Source of the DNA: Myxosarcina sp. GI1
GTDB taxonomy: Bacteria; Cyanobacteriota; Cyanobacteriia; Cyanobacteriales; Xenococcaceae
NCBI RefSeq assembly: GCF_000756305.1
Contig: NZ_JRFE01000001.1
Span: 107,507 to 171,506, forward strand
DNA length: 64,000 bases
Direction of reading: 5' to 3'
Shown: piece by piece, positions 38,748 through 48,547 of the stretch
Numbering within the stretch: position 1 is the first letter of the stretch
Layout of the letters: every line of letters starts with the position of its first letter
Program-made: the position numbers and the translations under genes
The notes under the pieces: model-generated
What the model was told of the DNA's origin: nothing
The model's input: the letters and a program-made list of their open reading frames with translations, nothing else
The model's database searches: none

Positions 38748-38801
38748 TTAGTTGAGAATTAAAAGACAGACCTATAGTTTATTTTAGAAAAAAGCGATAG
38801 G

Positions 38802-39761
38802 TCAAAAATTGATTACTGGTAAATTTTCTGTACGCAGCTCTCGAACGGGAGAATTTAAAGTATAAAATCCCTCTATTTGATGTTGTTTTAAAATAGTTTT
38901 TGCACGATAAATTTCCGATTCAGTACCTTCTACTACTAAAATATATTGACCGAGAGCGAAACAATCTTGAAAGAATAATTTTTTGGTTTCTGGAAGGCGA
39001 GAAAAGCTATAGTCGAGGCGATCGCAAACTTTAAGACTGGGAAACCAATCATGGCGATCGTCATCGTTGATAAATAGAGTAACTCGCTCTAAGGGATAGC
39101 TTATATTAACCAAGTCGATGAGCGCAGTTTTAGCTTGGTAGAGATTGGGAAAAGCTCCCATAATGCGTAGGTGATGATTTTCGATAGGTTCTTCTATTGT
39201 TTCGGTAGAACCAGCATCATAAACTTCCCATTCCTCAATTTCATGCTGGTTTAATTTTTCTTCTGCAATTTGAATTTCTTCTACCGTACCTTCGACGACA
39301 ACCAAAAAACCACCCTCAGCTACCATAGCGCGATCGGCTTTAGTTCTGTCTTTCGGAATGTCCAAACTGACTAACGCACCAACCAAACTACCAGTAACCG
39401 CGCCAATAGCACTGCCAGCAACAGTAGTAGCAATCGCCGTAGCTGTAGCACCAGCTAATATAATCGATCCGATACCAGGGATAGCTATAGTTCCCAAACC
39501 AACTAGCAATCCAGTCAATCCACCTACCATACCGCCAGTTACCACACTAGTTGTTATGCCTGTAGAATTGTTTTTGCTATGTTCTATGATCTCGTCATCC
39601 AAGTCATCAATATCATTAATATCGCCTCGTTCGCGATGTTGGGCAATAACAGATACATTATCTATAGGAAAGCCGTGTTGTTTGATTAAATATCTAAGTG
39701 CTGTTTCTGTATCTCTACGGGTATGAAAAGCACCTACAGCTTTATATTGTTTTGTCATCAT
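38802..39761 (-). CDS. Low-temperature/general-stress-like glycine-zipper protein
   Basis: 319 residues. Two copies of a small alpha/beta domain (about 5-50 and 195-270; FHTRRDTETALRYLIKQHGF and FPNLYQAKTALIDLVN) surround a Gly/Ala-rich glycine-zipper region (about 70-145, GGMVGGLTGLLVGLGTIAIPG). This is the general stress protein 17M / low-temperature-induced protein type common in cyanobacteria. Membrane association via the zipper is likely, and the precise function is unknown. A long frame on the opposite strand is its shadow. Confidence 0.8.
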   Translation of the reverse strand: MMTKQYKAVGAFHTRRDTETALRYLIKQHGFPIDNVSVIAQHRERGDINDIDDLDDEIIEHSKNNSTGITTSVVTGGMVGGLTGLLVGLGTIAIPGIGSIILAGATATAIATTVAGSAIGAVTGSLVGALVSLDIPKDRTKADRAMVAEGGFLVVVEGTVEEIQIAEEKLNQHEIEEWEVYDAGSTETIEEPIENHHLRIMGAFPNLYQAKTALIDLVNISYPLERVTLFINDDDRHDWFPSLKVCDRLDYSFSRLPETKKLFFQDCFALGQYILVVEGTESEIYRAKTILKQHQIEGFYTLNSPVRELRTENLPVINF

Positions 39762-40248
39762 TTATCTAAAAATTGTCTTTTATGATTGAATATTTAGAAT
39801 ATAGACAGTATTAGTGTCAGTTTGATGACAAATTGGTGTCAATGCTGTTAAAGTTTTGAGCAAAGTGCGAAATATAGCAGTCAAAATAAAGATTATGACA
39901 TTTACATTTTAATTAAATAAAGTTTTAAATTAAAAATAACAAAAATGCTAAATATTTTCAGAATTATATAAGAATTGTTTGTTTATATCCTTTATAAGTT
40001 TAAACAAAAACTTTCTAAAGTTGCCAACAAAATGCAATAATTGTATGTCAGGTGTATATCAATTTTTTGTTGTGGAAAATTGTAAGTTGTAATTATGTCG
40101 TTATTACATTCCTACAATAATTTTCATATTAATTAAGTACAAATTTAGACTAAACGATAATTGCTGTACCTTTAGTACCTAGTACTTGACTAATCCAAAG
40201 TATACCTCATCCAACTAAAAATTGCTGTAAATAAAAAAATATAAAAAG
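39762..40248. other. Intergenic, 487 bp
   Basis: Very AT-rich. No gene, strong hairpin or repeat stood out. It probably contains the promoter of the stress protein. Confidence 0.5.
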
Positions 40249-40356
40249 TTAATCTTCATCGGCAGCATCACTGTCGGGGAATAAAAAAGTCAGAACCAAT
40301 AAGGCAAACAAAATGTGCAAGCTTAAAAATCCAAAGAATAAAAAAGGTGGTAGCAT
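40249..40356 (-). CDS. Very small membrane protein (35 aa)
   Basis: ATG 40356 to TAA 40249. A single hydrophobic helix (FLFFGFLSLHILFALLVLTF) is followed by an acidic tail (PDSDAADED). It lies 29 bp downstream of the GlsB/YeaQ gene on the same strand. No clear SD. The clean helix-plus-acidic-tail composition suggests a real miniprotein. Confidence 0.5.
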   Translation of the reverse strand: MLPPFLFFGFLSLHILFALLVLTFLFPDSDAADED

Positions 40357-40385
40357 AATTTTTAATTGTTACTAATAAATTATTA

Positions 40386-40658
40386 CTATGAATATGAACT
40401 ACGAATAATAACTTGCCAGAGAAACACAGCTACACTCGCTCCTAAAATGGCTAAAGAGACACCCAGAATGCTGAAGTGATTTGTCGTTAATACTAAATGT
40501 CCCGTGAGATAAAAAATGGCAAAGCTACCACCTGAAAAAGCACCAATAATTCCAAACATCAAGCTTCCTATAGTTACACCAGTGTTAGTATTAGGAGCGA
40601 TAAATTTAGCAATAACGCCAGCGATTAGTCCCAAACAGAGCCAAGATAAAAGATTCAT
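40386..40658 (-). CDS. GlsB/YeaQ/YmgE family stress membrane protein
   Basis: 90 residues with three membrane helices. LCLGLIAGVIAKFIAPNTN and GIIGAFSGGSFAIF carry the Gly-rich family motifs. Members are induced by envelope or general stress, and their biochemical role is unresolved. Adjacent stress-type genes (319-aa glycine-zipper protein, 35-aa membrane protein) share the strand. Confidence 0.88.
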   Translation of the reverse strand: MNLLSWLCLGLIAGVIAKFIAPNTNTGVTIGSLMFGIIGAFSGGSFAIFYLTGHLVLTTNHFSILGVSLAILGASVAVFLWQVIIRSSYS

Positions 40659-40802
40659 TTTTCATCTATGTGAATTAATTTTACTCACGCTCGCAGTATA
40701 AAAATTGGCTGTGTCAGAATTGTGTCAAAGCTGTAAAACTTCTGTTTCGGTTAGTGGTATTGGACAATTATGGTTATCAATATCTGAGGCAAAAATTGAA
40801 CT

Positions 40803-41879
40803 ATGACTCAAAAGCGATTGCCTGAAGGATACGCTTCATCGCGTTCTTTAAAAGACAAGCTGACTGAAGGCGCACCTCTGGCAGTTTTATTGGTGCTCTC
40901 TCTTTTGATTGTCTATCAACTGCGCTCGGTTTTAGAACTAATTGCAATCGCTATTTTATTGTCGCTGATTCTACAAACGCTTCTTAATGGTATACATAGA
41001 GTGATTAAACAACGGTGGTTGGCAGTTTTGGTTTTAGCGTTCTGCATTTTTAGCGTAAGCGTGCTGATACCAATTGTCATTATCCCCGATTTGTTAAAAG
41101 AATTGCAGCAGCTTTCTACCGATTTACCGGCGTATTTAAATAGTTTGACTCAAAAATCGCAACATCTTCACGCTCGGTTTAATTTCGTTCCCGATATTTC
41201 TCAAGAAATTGCCCGACTTAATGATTTTGTTTATGGACTATTAACAGGACTCCCTCGATTGCTCGAACAAGCTTTTGGTATTACAATCGAAGCTTTTGCT
41301 ACCATAATTTTGGCTCTTTATATTACTTACGATCCCAATTTTCTCTCTGGCGGCTTGTTACGACTCATACCACGCCAACATCATCAGCAGGTACGGCATT
41401 TATTTAAAAGTATTAGATTGCGTCTTCAAGGCTGGATGAGCGGTACATTACTAGCAATGCTGTTTCTCGGTGTAGGTGTGACAATAGGACTTTGGATTTT
41501 GGGCATTCCTTTGCCCTTGCCCTTTGGTTTAATTGCTGGTTTGTTTGAAGTTATTCCTTATATTGGTAGTTTTGCTGGCGGATTTTTGCCAGCGTTGGTA
41601 GCTTTTACTATCTCACCGTTGAAGTTAGTTCTGGTGTTAGTTTTATTTTTACTGCTCAACCAAATTGACGCTCATATTTTTCAACCTATCGTGGTCGGGC
41701 AACAAGTAAATCTGCATCCAATTGCCGTGATTATTGCAGTTTTGGTCATGGGTCAATTGTTAGGTTTGATTGGGGTTGTTTTTGCCATACCTGCTGCGGT
41801 CGTAGTTATGACGTTTTTTGATGAACTTACCTCCAAGCCAAATCCAGAATCGTTTCCAACTCAACCGCCATCGGTTTAG
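40803..41879 (+). CDS. AI-2E family transporter (PerM/UPF0118)
   Basis: 358 residues, about eight membrane segments. IPLPLPFGLIAGLFEVIPYI and FLLLNQIDAHIFQPIVVG match conserved family regions (about 235-300). Members include the TqsA/AI-2 exporter-like proteins, Na+/H+ antiporters and many uncharacterised permeases, so substrate should not be assumed. It is divergent from the GlsB-like gene across 144 bp. Confidence 0.9.
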   Translation: MTQKRLPEGYASSRSLKDKLTEGAPLAVLLVLSLLIVYQLRSVLELIAIAILLSLILQTLLNGIHRVIKQRWLAVLVLAFCIFSVSVLIPIVIIPDLLKELQQLSTDLPAYLNSLTQKSQHLHARFNFVPDISQEIARLNDFVYGLLTGLPRLLEQAFGITIEAFATIILALYITYDPNFLSGGLLRLIPRQHHQQVRHLFKSIRLRLQGWMSGTLLAMLFLGVGVTIGLWILGIPLPLPFGLIAGLFEVIPYIGSFAGGFLPALVAFTISPLKLVLVLVLFLLLNQIDAHIFQPIVVGQQVNLHPIAVIIAVLVMGQLLGLIGVVFAIPAAVVVMTFFDELTSKPNPESFPTQPPSV

Positions 41880-42225
41880 ATAGGTAGAAAAGGCTATTAC
41901 CAAAGTGCGCTGTTAGTTAAAAAGAAATTTTGAGCGGCTTTATTTTGATAAATACAGTCTATATAGGGAAAAGTTTCTATTTACAAGCAATTTTTCAAAT
42001 CTAAAATGGCAAAGCCATAACAAAAAATTTACAACAGTTTTTGATTGGGTAGACACACTTCAGTATTGCAGAGAATACAAGAGACAGGAGAAAAAAGATT
42101 ATTAGTTGTATTCTATTCAACTGAAAATGGCAGTATTTTGCCGACACAACATCGTCACAGCTTTGGGATAGGACTGACATAGAGAATGTTTAAGTTTAAA
42201 CAATTCAGTTAAAAGAGCAGAAAAA
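41880..42225. other. Intergenic, 346 bp
   Basis: Spacer between the permease and a small plus-strand gene. No repeat or additional gene seen. It presumably contains the promoter for 42226-42384. Confidence 0.5.
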
Positions 42226-42384
42226 ATGATTATTTCCTCTAATGTTCGACGGATTACAGAGTATTTTGCCGAAGCTTTCTTAGAATTGTTTGGTCCTAGT
42301 CACGACGACTATCCAGCAGTTGGTATCCAACCTTTTTCAGGTACAATTACTCAGAAAAAAAGAAAGCGTAGCATTTATACTTAA
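42226..42384 (+). CDS. Small hypothetical protein (52 aa)
   Basis: ATG 42226 to TAA 42384. N-terminal amphipathic helix (VRRITEYFAEAFLELF), then a conserved-looking SHDDYPAVGIQPFSG segment and a basic tail (KKRKRS). A strong hairpin terminator follows 55 bp later, so this is a complete short transcription unit. No named family recognised. Confidence 0.65.
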   Translation: MIISSNVRRITEYFAEAFLELFGPSHDDYPAVGIQPFSGTITQKKRKRSIYT

Positions 42385-42439
42385 AAAACTCCCTCATAGC
42401 TTAAATCTATTCACAATTGAGATTTAATAATAACCTTTT

Positions 42440-42474
42440 TAAGGTCTTCGGTAACGAAGACCTTATTTCGTTTT
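42440..42474 (+). terminator. Hairpin terminator after the 52-aa gene
   Basis: Perfect 11-bp stem TAAGGTCTTCG / CGAAGACCTTA (42440-42450 and 42455-42465) with a GTAA tetraloop, followed by a short T-rich stretch. The T tract is imperfect. Confidence 0.75.
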
Positions 42475-42947
42475 GCAATGCAATTTCATCAATACTAGCC
42501 GTATTAAACTCAATCTGAAAATTTAGCAAATAGACCAACTATGATTGTACGGATAAAATACACCATTAAAATGTTTACTTAGCACAAAAAGTTGTTGCAG
42601 TTGTTGTTTTAATTTTTATATTTATAATTACCTATGACCTTTTAATAGATCGACAGGGCGATCGTTAATTTGTAGCGTAGGCAACATCAATTCAGAAAGA
42701 AGGTAACGCGCTTCAGCAACAAAGGTGCGAATACCCAAAGCTAGAAATAAACTAAGACTTAAAATCTTAAAAATTTAAAACCAAATATTTTCTGATTGAG
42801 ATTGACAATTTTTGTTTGTTTTTTTAGTTAATAACATAATTATAAGAAAAATTACATAAATCTAAGCTATCGTGCTATCAAATTGACTAAAGCCAGGCTT
42901 TTTATTTTATCTTGATTGTAATTGACACTTTAAAACAAAATACAATT
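42475..42947. other. Gene-poor stretch with a decayed fragment
   Basis: 473 bp without an intact gene. It includes the signal peptidase remnant listed at 42628-42774. The rest is AT-rich, with a small hairpin AAAGC/GCTTT near 42889-42902. Confidence 0.5.
42628..42774 (-). pseudogene. Decayed N-terminal fragment of signal peptidase I
   Basis: 48 codons are open between two stops and lack a good start. The translation includes LSLFLALGIRTFVAEARYLL followed by SELMLPTLQINDRPVDLL. This matches the membrane anchor and active-site region of leader peptidase (RTFVAEARYIPSDSMLPTL-type). The catalytic Ser-Met becomes Leu-Met here, and the remaining three-quarters of the enzyme is absent. It is therefore a relic rather than a functional peptidase. 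Confidence 0.6.
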
Positions 42948-44249
42948 TTAAGCAGATTCAGAAACTATACTGTTTGAGCTTTGCTCGGTCTTACTTTTCC
43001 TGAATCCAATACCGATCATTATCAATCCAGGCCAATAAAGATAGGCCAGAATTTCCAAATTTTCTCCGAAAGTATAGAGGAATAAAATAAACAAAATAGC
43101 TAACGCCGTTCCTGCATCTTTGTTATTTTGCGCTTTAACTAATAAGAATAAAAAACCTACAAACATCGGAATAGCCAAAGAATAAAAACCAACCGCTCCT
43201 TTAACAAAAGCCAGACCTGCCCAGGTATGATGAGAGCCTATAGGCATAAATTCGACTACGTGAGGACCCATTTGCAATATGCCATGACCCCAAATCGGTG
43301 CTTCGGTTTCGGCTCGATAGAAGGCAATTTCTTTTAATGCCGCACGAACCCTACTCGATGCCGCTCTCTGGGCTTTAAAATTTTTCCAGAAAGCTGCTAT
43401 AGCGTTCATTATGTTGGTAGCGAGAATGCCGACGGCGACGCTAGCCCCACCCATCAGCATTAGCATATAAGGACGGATTAACCGCGACAGTACAAAAATA
43501 AAGATCGGCGTACTGAGAATACATACCTGTGCCAAACGGGATTTACAAATTTGCGAAAGATAAATCGCACCAATAATTCCATACCAACGCCACTTTTTAT
43601 CTTTTTCTCGCACTGCCAGAGTAAAATAAACGTTAGCTACAAAACCGAGGGCAGGTCCCCAGGGAGTAAATAGACGTTGCCGTATTTGTCCGTCAAAATC
43701 AACTGCATATAAAGAAACATCAAAAAAGATTGGACCTAGTCCTGCACCTACGGCTTTAAGGGGAGAAACATATAAGGTTTCTGGCAACCCTAAGATTGGT
43801 GCGAGGATTAGTAGCGGTGAAATTACCAAAGTATGAAAACAAATAACGCAGGCAGCACGATAAATTATTTGCGGTCTTATATTCAGACAGCCCGCCAGAG
43901 GATAAAGGGCAATTAATGCCCAACCTTTTGCCCAACCAATAGAAGATTTAATAATTTGGGAAGTAGGAAGATTGTAGTCTAAATGCCCAAAAATTAAAGC
44001 CACTTCCATCATCAACATACCGATAATCCAAACCCAGGTAATCCAGGGAATGGTAATTCTTTCAGCTTCGGAAGTATATTCATCTTGCAGCCAAAGTTTG
44101 AGTAACAGATAGAAAAATAAAATCCAGGCGACTACCGAACCAACAACGTAAGTTGCACCGAGAAGAAAAGAAAAATACGTCCAGGTCATTGAATACCAAA
44201 CTACTCGTTCGGGAAAATTTTGCGGTTGAATCTCTTTGGAAAAAATCAC
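42948..44249 (-). CDS. O-antigen ligase/polymerase-family membrane protein (Wzy-like)
   Basis: 433 residues with about eleven membrane segments and a periplasmic loop near 290-345. The loop contains EFMPIGSHHTWAGLAFVKGA, resembling the conserved His region of the O-antigen ligase domain. It likely polymerises or ligates exopolysaccharide repeat units in the plasma membrane. It is the third gene of an operon after the outer-membrane exporter and the chain-length protein (21-bp gap). Confidence 0.83.
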   Translation of the reverse strand: MIFSKEIQPQNFPERVVWYSMTWTYFSFLLGATYVVGSVVAWILFFYLLLKLWLQDEYTSEAERITIPWITWVWIIGMLMMEVALIFGHLDYNLPTSQIIKSSIGWAKGWALIALYPLAGCLNIRPQIIYRAACVICFHTLVISPLLILAPILGLPETLYVSPLKAVGAGLGPIFFDVSLYAVDFDGQIRQRLFTPWGPALGFVANVYFTLAVREKDKKWRWYGIIGAIYLSQICKSRLAQVCILSTPIFIFVLSRLIRPYMLMLMGGASVAVGILATNIMNAIAAFWKNFKAQRAASSRVRAALKEIAFYRAETEAPIWGHGILQMGPHVVEFMPIGSHHTWAGLAFVKGAVGFYSLAIPMFVGFLFLLVKAQNNKDAGTALAILFILFLYTFGENLEILAYLYWPGLIMIGIGFRKSKTEQSSNSIVSESA

Positions 44250-44270
44250 TTTACTACACTCCAGAAAGAA

Positions 44271-45704
44271 CTATTCGATCGCTTTTTTAACGATTTGTTT
44301 GGAAATTTTTAATAGGGGTTCACGCCACCACAGCAGAGTCAATCCCGCACTTACAAATAGCGAACCGATAAACGCTCCAGCCATTACCAGTTTGGGTTTT
44401 GGCGCACTAGGTTCTTCTGGTAGAGTCGGTTCTTCAATAATTTGAATCATGGGGAAGGAGGCAAAAGGATCGCCTTTACTAAGATCGATTTTGGTGAGAG
44501 TCGAAGCAAATACTGCCTGAGCTATTTGTAAATCGCGGTCTAGGTTGTCGTGAATAGTTTCTTTTTTGGTTAGAATATTTAATTCTGCCTCCAAGTTGTT
44601 GAGTTGTTCTTTAAGAGTTTTTATCTGACCATCTAGTCCTTCTAGCTCTGCATTCATGGTTACTAACTGTACGAATAGATCGCCCCGTTTGACTCCCGAA
44701 CCATTGCTATTATCTAAATTCAAACGTTCTAAGCTGAGTTGCTCTATTGGGATACCTAATAACTCTTGTCCTCTTGCTAGTAAGGCTTTTAAAGCGGCTT
44801 GCCGTTCTCGCCTGGCCTCAATTACGTCGGGATAGTTTGGTCCGCGACTGGGTAAAAGATTGGTTAATAGCGTCGTAGCCTCAGTGTATTCGCTTAAAAG
44901 TTGTTGAAATACTCTGTCGGTTTGTAAAACCAAAGCATCGGCTGCCTTTTGTGGTGATAAATCTAAAGTAGTAGATAACTGTTGTAAGCTATCGTTTACC
45001 TGCCGATATTTTGCAGTCTCTTCGATTAACTGGTTTTGTAAATTACCTATGTTGCCGATTAAATCTTTTATTTGATCGGAAGAATTAAATCCCGATTCTA
45101 ACTTGTAATCAGATAGCTTGTTTTGCGCTTCGGTTAATTTAACGCGAGTATCTTCTAAAGCTTGTTGAACTGCTCGATCGCGTTCTTCTTGTTCTTGCGA
45201 CCGCAAGACATTCAGTCGTTTATAAAAAGCTTGATAGAGTGCCCAAACTTTATCTTCGGCAACTTCGGGACTTTTAGCACCAATTTCTATTTTTAACAGG
45301 GTAGTATTGTTAATCAACTCGACATTTGGTTGACCAAACTCAGACTTAGGTATATCTAAAGATTGGGCAGCCGTTTCTAATACTGTCTCGCTAGTCATCA
45401 TTAGCTTGTAGTTTTCGCGAGGATCGGAATGCGCGCCAAAAGATGTACCGCTAGATGTATTTGCTTGCCCGATACTGGGTAGATTGACGCTAACCCCAGG
45501 AGAACCGCCAGCTACATGAATTACAGAATCGCTAGTAAAAGTTAGAGGAGTTTTTTTGAGATAAGAAAGTGCCAGTCCCCAGACAGCACCATTACAAATC
45601 GCGCCTACCAGTAAATATCTCAGCCAACGCCATAAAAGTTGATTTCTGCTGGTTTTCTTGTTTTTGATAGTAACTAAGGATTCGGATGATGATGGCATAA
45701 ACAT
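44271..45704 (-). CDS. Wzz/GumC-type polysaccharide chain-length/co-polymerase protein, no kinase domain
   Basis: 477 residues. TM1 about 31-50, Wzz domain (RENYKLMMTSETVLETAAQS near 97-115), long coiled coils (about 165-225 and 345-400), and TM2 about 437-458 preceded by the Pro-rich PTLPEEPSAPKPK. It ends shortly after TM2, so the cytoplasmic tyrosine-kinase domain of Wzc is absent. It would span the periplasm and set export or length together with the Wza-like protein, whose gene ends 3 bp upstream. Confidence 0.9.
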   Translation of the reverse strand: MFMPSSSESLVTIKNKKTSRNQLLWRWLRYLLVGAICNGAVWGLALSYLKKTPLTFTSDSVIHVAGGSPGVSVNLPSIGQANTSSGTSFGAHSDPRENYKLMMTSETVLETAAQSLDIPKSEFGQPNVELINNTTLLKIEIGAKSPEVAEDKVWALYQAFYKRLNVLRSQEQEERDRAVQQALEDTRVKLTEAQNKLSDYKLESGFNSSDQIKDLIGNIGNLQNQLIEETAKYRQVNDSLQQLSTTLDLSPQKAADALVLQTDRVFQQLLSEYTEATTLLTNLLPSRGPNYPDVIEARRERQAALKALLARGQELLGIPIEQLSLERLNLDNSNGSGVKRGDLFVQLVTMNAELEGLDGQIKTLKEQLNNLEAELNILTKKETIHDNLDRDLQIAQAVFASTLTKIDLSKGDPFASFPMIQIIEEPTLPEEPSAPKPKLVMAGAFIGSLFVSAGLTLLWWREPLLKISKQIVKKAIE

Positions 45705-45707
45705 TTG

Positions 45708-46778
45708 CTACGGCAAAAATATGTCTTTTATAGGAGTGAAAATATCACCCAGGAATTGAAAAACATCTCTGACGTTAGTTACGGCAGAGTCATAGCAGGC
45801 TACACCATCTTTAGGCATCAATAAAGGATTATCGTCATTGTCGTGTGAATTACGCAGCAGTTCTTCTACCCCCCGATCCATGTGCGTTGTTTCCCCAGTT
45901 AGGCGATCTACCCTTACTAAAATTGCCCGACGATGGGCATTCGTAGCATCAGTACCACCAGCGCAGTTAGTGGCAATCACCGCCTGACTAAAACGTGCGC
46001 CATAGGGAAAAGTAATCCCTTCTTCCATGTTGTTAATCGATGAAGTGGCGTTACTGGTAGAAGGAATGGTCAAGTTAGAAACGAAAACTTTCATCCCAGC
46101 ACGGGTAATAGCAGAAGGGCGAACTAACTCAGCTTGAAACCGATCGGCACCAGGAACGATAATGCGATCGCCTGCAATTAAAGGTAAATTTTCAATTGGT
46201 TCCCCCGTCAACGCACCAGAAAGATCGAAAACTCGTTCTTTGCCATTGCGAATTAAGCGAATTTTTTTGACATTGGCAGTAGGTAGTACTCCGCCTGCTG
46301 CCTCAAGAGCATCTGTCAAATTTCTGCGATAGGGAAATTCTCCCGTAATTTGATTGGCATCGGGAGATACTGCCGATTCTTCGGGATAATAAGGAAGATT
46401 GATTTGAATTGCTCCTGGTTGAAACACTTCTCCCGCTATGTTTACTGTTATTTGCGACCATTCAATTACCTGAATTGTCATTTGCAAAGTATTGGGCGGA
46501 AAAAAACCTCTATTAACTAACGCATGGGCGAGTTTGTGTTCGACATAAGATGGTTCTAATCCAGCTACAGACATCGCACCAAGATAAGGTACTTCTAAAT
46601 TTCCTTCTTCGTTGACCTCATACACGCGACTAAAATAGGGTTCATTGGGAATTGAAACTTCGAGGCGATCGCCAGGCGAAAGAGGTAGAGCCATAGTCGA
46701 TGTGGCATTAAACACGATTGTTATAACCATGCTTAAGTAAACGCTAAAGCTAAATTTTTGCCCTACGGCGATCGACAT
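45708..46778 (-). CDS. Polysaccharide export protein (Wza-like, SLBB)
   Basis: 356 residues. Signal peptide (about 1-30), then the export domain LSPGDRLEVSIPNEPYFSRV (33-52) with NLEVPYLGAMSVAGL. SLBB-type regions follow (VNIAGEVFQPGAIQINLP, and RNLTDALEAAGGVLP). There is no lipobox Cys, unlike E. coli Wza. It likely forms the outer-membrane/periplasmic exit channel for exopolysaccharide. First gene of the wza-wzc-wzy-type operon. Confidence 0.9.
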   Translation of the reverse strand: MSIAVGQKFSFSVYLSMVITIVFNATSTMALPLSPGDRLEVSIPNEPYFSRVYEVNEEGNLEVPYLGAMSVAGLEPSYVEHKLAHALVNRGFFPPNTLQMTIQVIEWSQITVNIAGEVFQPGAIQINLPYYPEESAVSPDANQITGEFPYRRNLTDALEAAGGVLPTANVKKIRLIRNGKERVFDLSGALTGEPIENLPLIAGDRIIVPGADRFQAELVRPSAITRAGMKVFVSNLTIPSTSNATSSINNMEEGITFPYGARFSQAVIATNCAGGTDATNAHRRAILVRVDRLTGETTHMDRGVEELLRNSHDNDDNPLLMPKDGVACYDSAVTNVRDVFQFLGDIFTPIKDIFLP

Positions 46779-47173
46779 TCCTTTTCAGCCTCCGATTAGA
46801 ATCCCAAGTATAAGTATCTTTATTACTTCAAAAAAATTCTAAAATTACTCCATTTTTTAATACGATTTTTCTTCTCGTCCATCGTAAATTAGCAGACATT
46901 CGTTCGACCACCCTGTTTTTAACTATTTCAAGCGATCGTATTAATTGCCATTGTTGTTTGATAGTAAATTTACGGTTGACAAAAAATAAAGCATCTTTTA
47001 AAAGCTTTAGACATTTTTCTAATTTTTATTTAAATCGAGACGCTGTTCGATGACAGAAAAGTTAGTACGTGTTAAAAAAATAAAATAGTCTAAATAGTTT
47101 GACAAAAACAGTAGCAAAAAAAAAGCGATTGCAGATAGACCGAAATTTTTTAAACTTAATAAAGACGATCGTA
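46779..47173. other. Intergenic between divergent polysaccharide operon and GT61 gene
   Basis: About 395 bp, AT-rich, presumably containing both promoters. No repeat or small gene seen. The part from 47099 could encode extra residues if the TTG there is used. Confidence 0.45.
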
Positions 47174-48427
47174 ATGAATAACCAATTAAAAGTTTATTTT
47201 AAAAAATATAAAAAACTTAGAGTAATTTATCGAGAATTTTATCATAGTTGGAGAAAAGCATCTGTATTACTGTTTGGCTTTTATTTAAAAAAATCTAACT
47301 TTAAAGCAATTACTAGAAATGACTTATCGATCTCTAGTCAAAAATATAACTTACAAGAATTCGGCTCAGAAGAACTGGTAAGTTTTGGAGATTTTCATAC
47401 ATTTAAGCCGATTCCCGATCGCATTGCCGCTCGAATATATCCGATGAAAGAAAAAATCGCCAGACCGTTTGTATGTGAAATAGAACGAGCAGAAATAATT
47501 GGTAATTTTCCCGTAGCTTTCGATTGCGAAGGAAACTTAATTTTAGAAACAACTCTACCCAGATTTACTTCAGTTGAAGCTCATATTGCTAAAAATGTCT
47601 CGATAAAAACTATAATTGCCTCGCAGTTTGGCAAAAAAAATCGACAGCCAGCAATTGAAACTGCCTGCATACTTACCAATCCTTGGAGTAGTAACTTCTG
47701 GCACTGGACGGTAGATACTCTAACACAGCTAGAAGGTATCGAACACTATCAACAACAAACGGGAATTAAACCCAAGCTAATTGTAAATTCTAACTTGCGA
47801 TCGTGGCAAAAAGATTCACTCGAACTTCTAGGTTATGATGAAACCGATTTAATTTTTTGGCAAGACTTTAGACGAACTGTTAATAAATTAATCGTTCCTT
47901 CTTTTCGCCGTTCCTATGAAGATCTACACGGAGAAATTTCGGTTAATGCCTGCCAATGGCTGAGACAAAAAATTCTCAGTAATCTTACTAATATAAAGTG
48001 CGATCGCCTATTTTCTCCTAAAGTATTTATCTCCAGACGTAAAGCCCTGGGAAGGCGAATTATTAATGAAAACGAAGTTATAGAAGCTCTAAAACCACTG
48101 GGATTTGCAACTTATATTTTAGAAGAAATGAGCTATGTAGAACAAGTAAAATTATTCGCCCAGGCTAAAGTAATTGTTGCCCCTCACGGTGCTGGTTTAA
48201 CCAATCTCATTTTTGCCGATAATCCAATTATTTTAGAATTATTTGGTGCTTATGTCGGTCGAGAATTTGCCAATCTAGCCAGAGGAATGGGCTTTAAATA
48301 TGGCTGTCTGGGTTGCCAACCTCCCAGAGGAGAAGTACGTCAAAAAGATGGAGATTTGGTAGTCAATATTACTCAATTACGCGATCTTTTAGCATTAATG
48401 GGTTCACCAATGAACAATGAGCAGTGA
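47174..48427 (+). CDS. Glycosyltransferase family 61 protein
   Basis: 417 residues from ATG 47174; an in-frame TTG at 47099 would add 25 more and no SD favours it. DUF563/GT61 features: TNPWSSNFWHWTVDTL (about 172-187), KVFISRRKALGRRIINE, and APHGAGLTNLIFAD near the C-terminus. It is cytosolic and transfers sugars to glycans, and is divergent from the Wza-type operon, so it probably contributes to the same polysaccharide. The final codons (MNNEQ-stop) are made of CAATGAR heptamers. Confidence 0.88.
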   Translation: MNNQLKVYFKKYKKLRVIYREFYHSWRKASVLLFGFYLKKSNFKAITRNDLSISSQKYNLQEFGSEELVSFGDFHTFKPIPDRIAARIYPMKEKIARPFVCEIERAEIIGNFPVAFDCEGNLILETTLPRFTSVEAHIAKNVSIKTIIASQFGKKNRQPAIETACILTNPWSSNFWHWTVDTLTQLEGIEHYQQQTGIKPKLIVNSNLRSWQKDSLELLGYDETDLIFWQDFRRTVNKLIVPSFRRSYEDLHGEISVNACQWLRQKILSNLTNIKCDRLFSPKVFISRRKALGRRIINENEVIEALKPLGFATYILEEMSYVEQVKLFAQAKVIVAPHGAGLTNLIFADNPIILELFGAYVGREFANLARGMGFKYGCLGCQPPRGEVRQKDGDLVVNITQLRDLLALMGSPMNNEQ

Positions 48428-48432
48428 GCAAT
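48409..48432. repeat. Short tandem heptamer repeat at GT61 3' end
   Basis: CAATGAA-CAATGAG-CAGTGAG-CAATTAC: imperfect CAATGAR heptamers. They encode the last residues and the TGA stop of the glycosyltransferase gene. Confidence 0.7.
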
Positions 48433-48547
48433 TACCTCTCCTTCTAATTAGAAAACAGGCATTTGCATGGATGCAAACGTGCTTGTCTATATTCTCTAAG
48501 ATCGATGATGTCGGACTAGTCAAAGATGTTATAGATGAAGTAGAGCC

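Noticed and set aside
39358-39726. 122-codon plus-strand frame opposite the glycine-zipper stress protein
   Set aside because: Its Pro/Val/Ala repeats mirror the Gly-rich zipper codons of the real gene.
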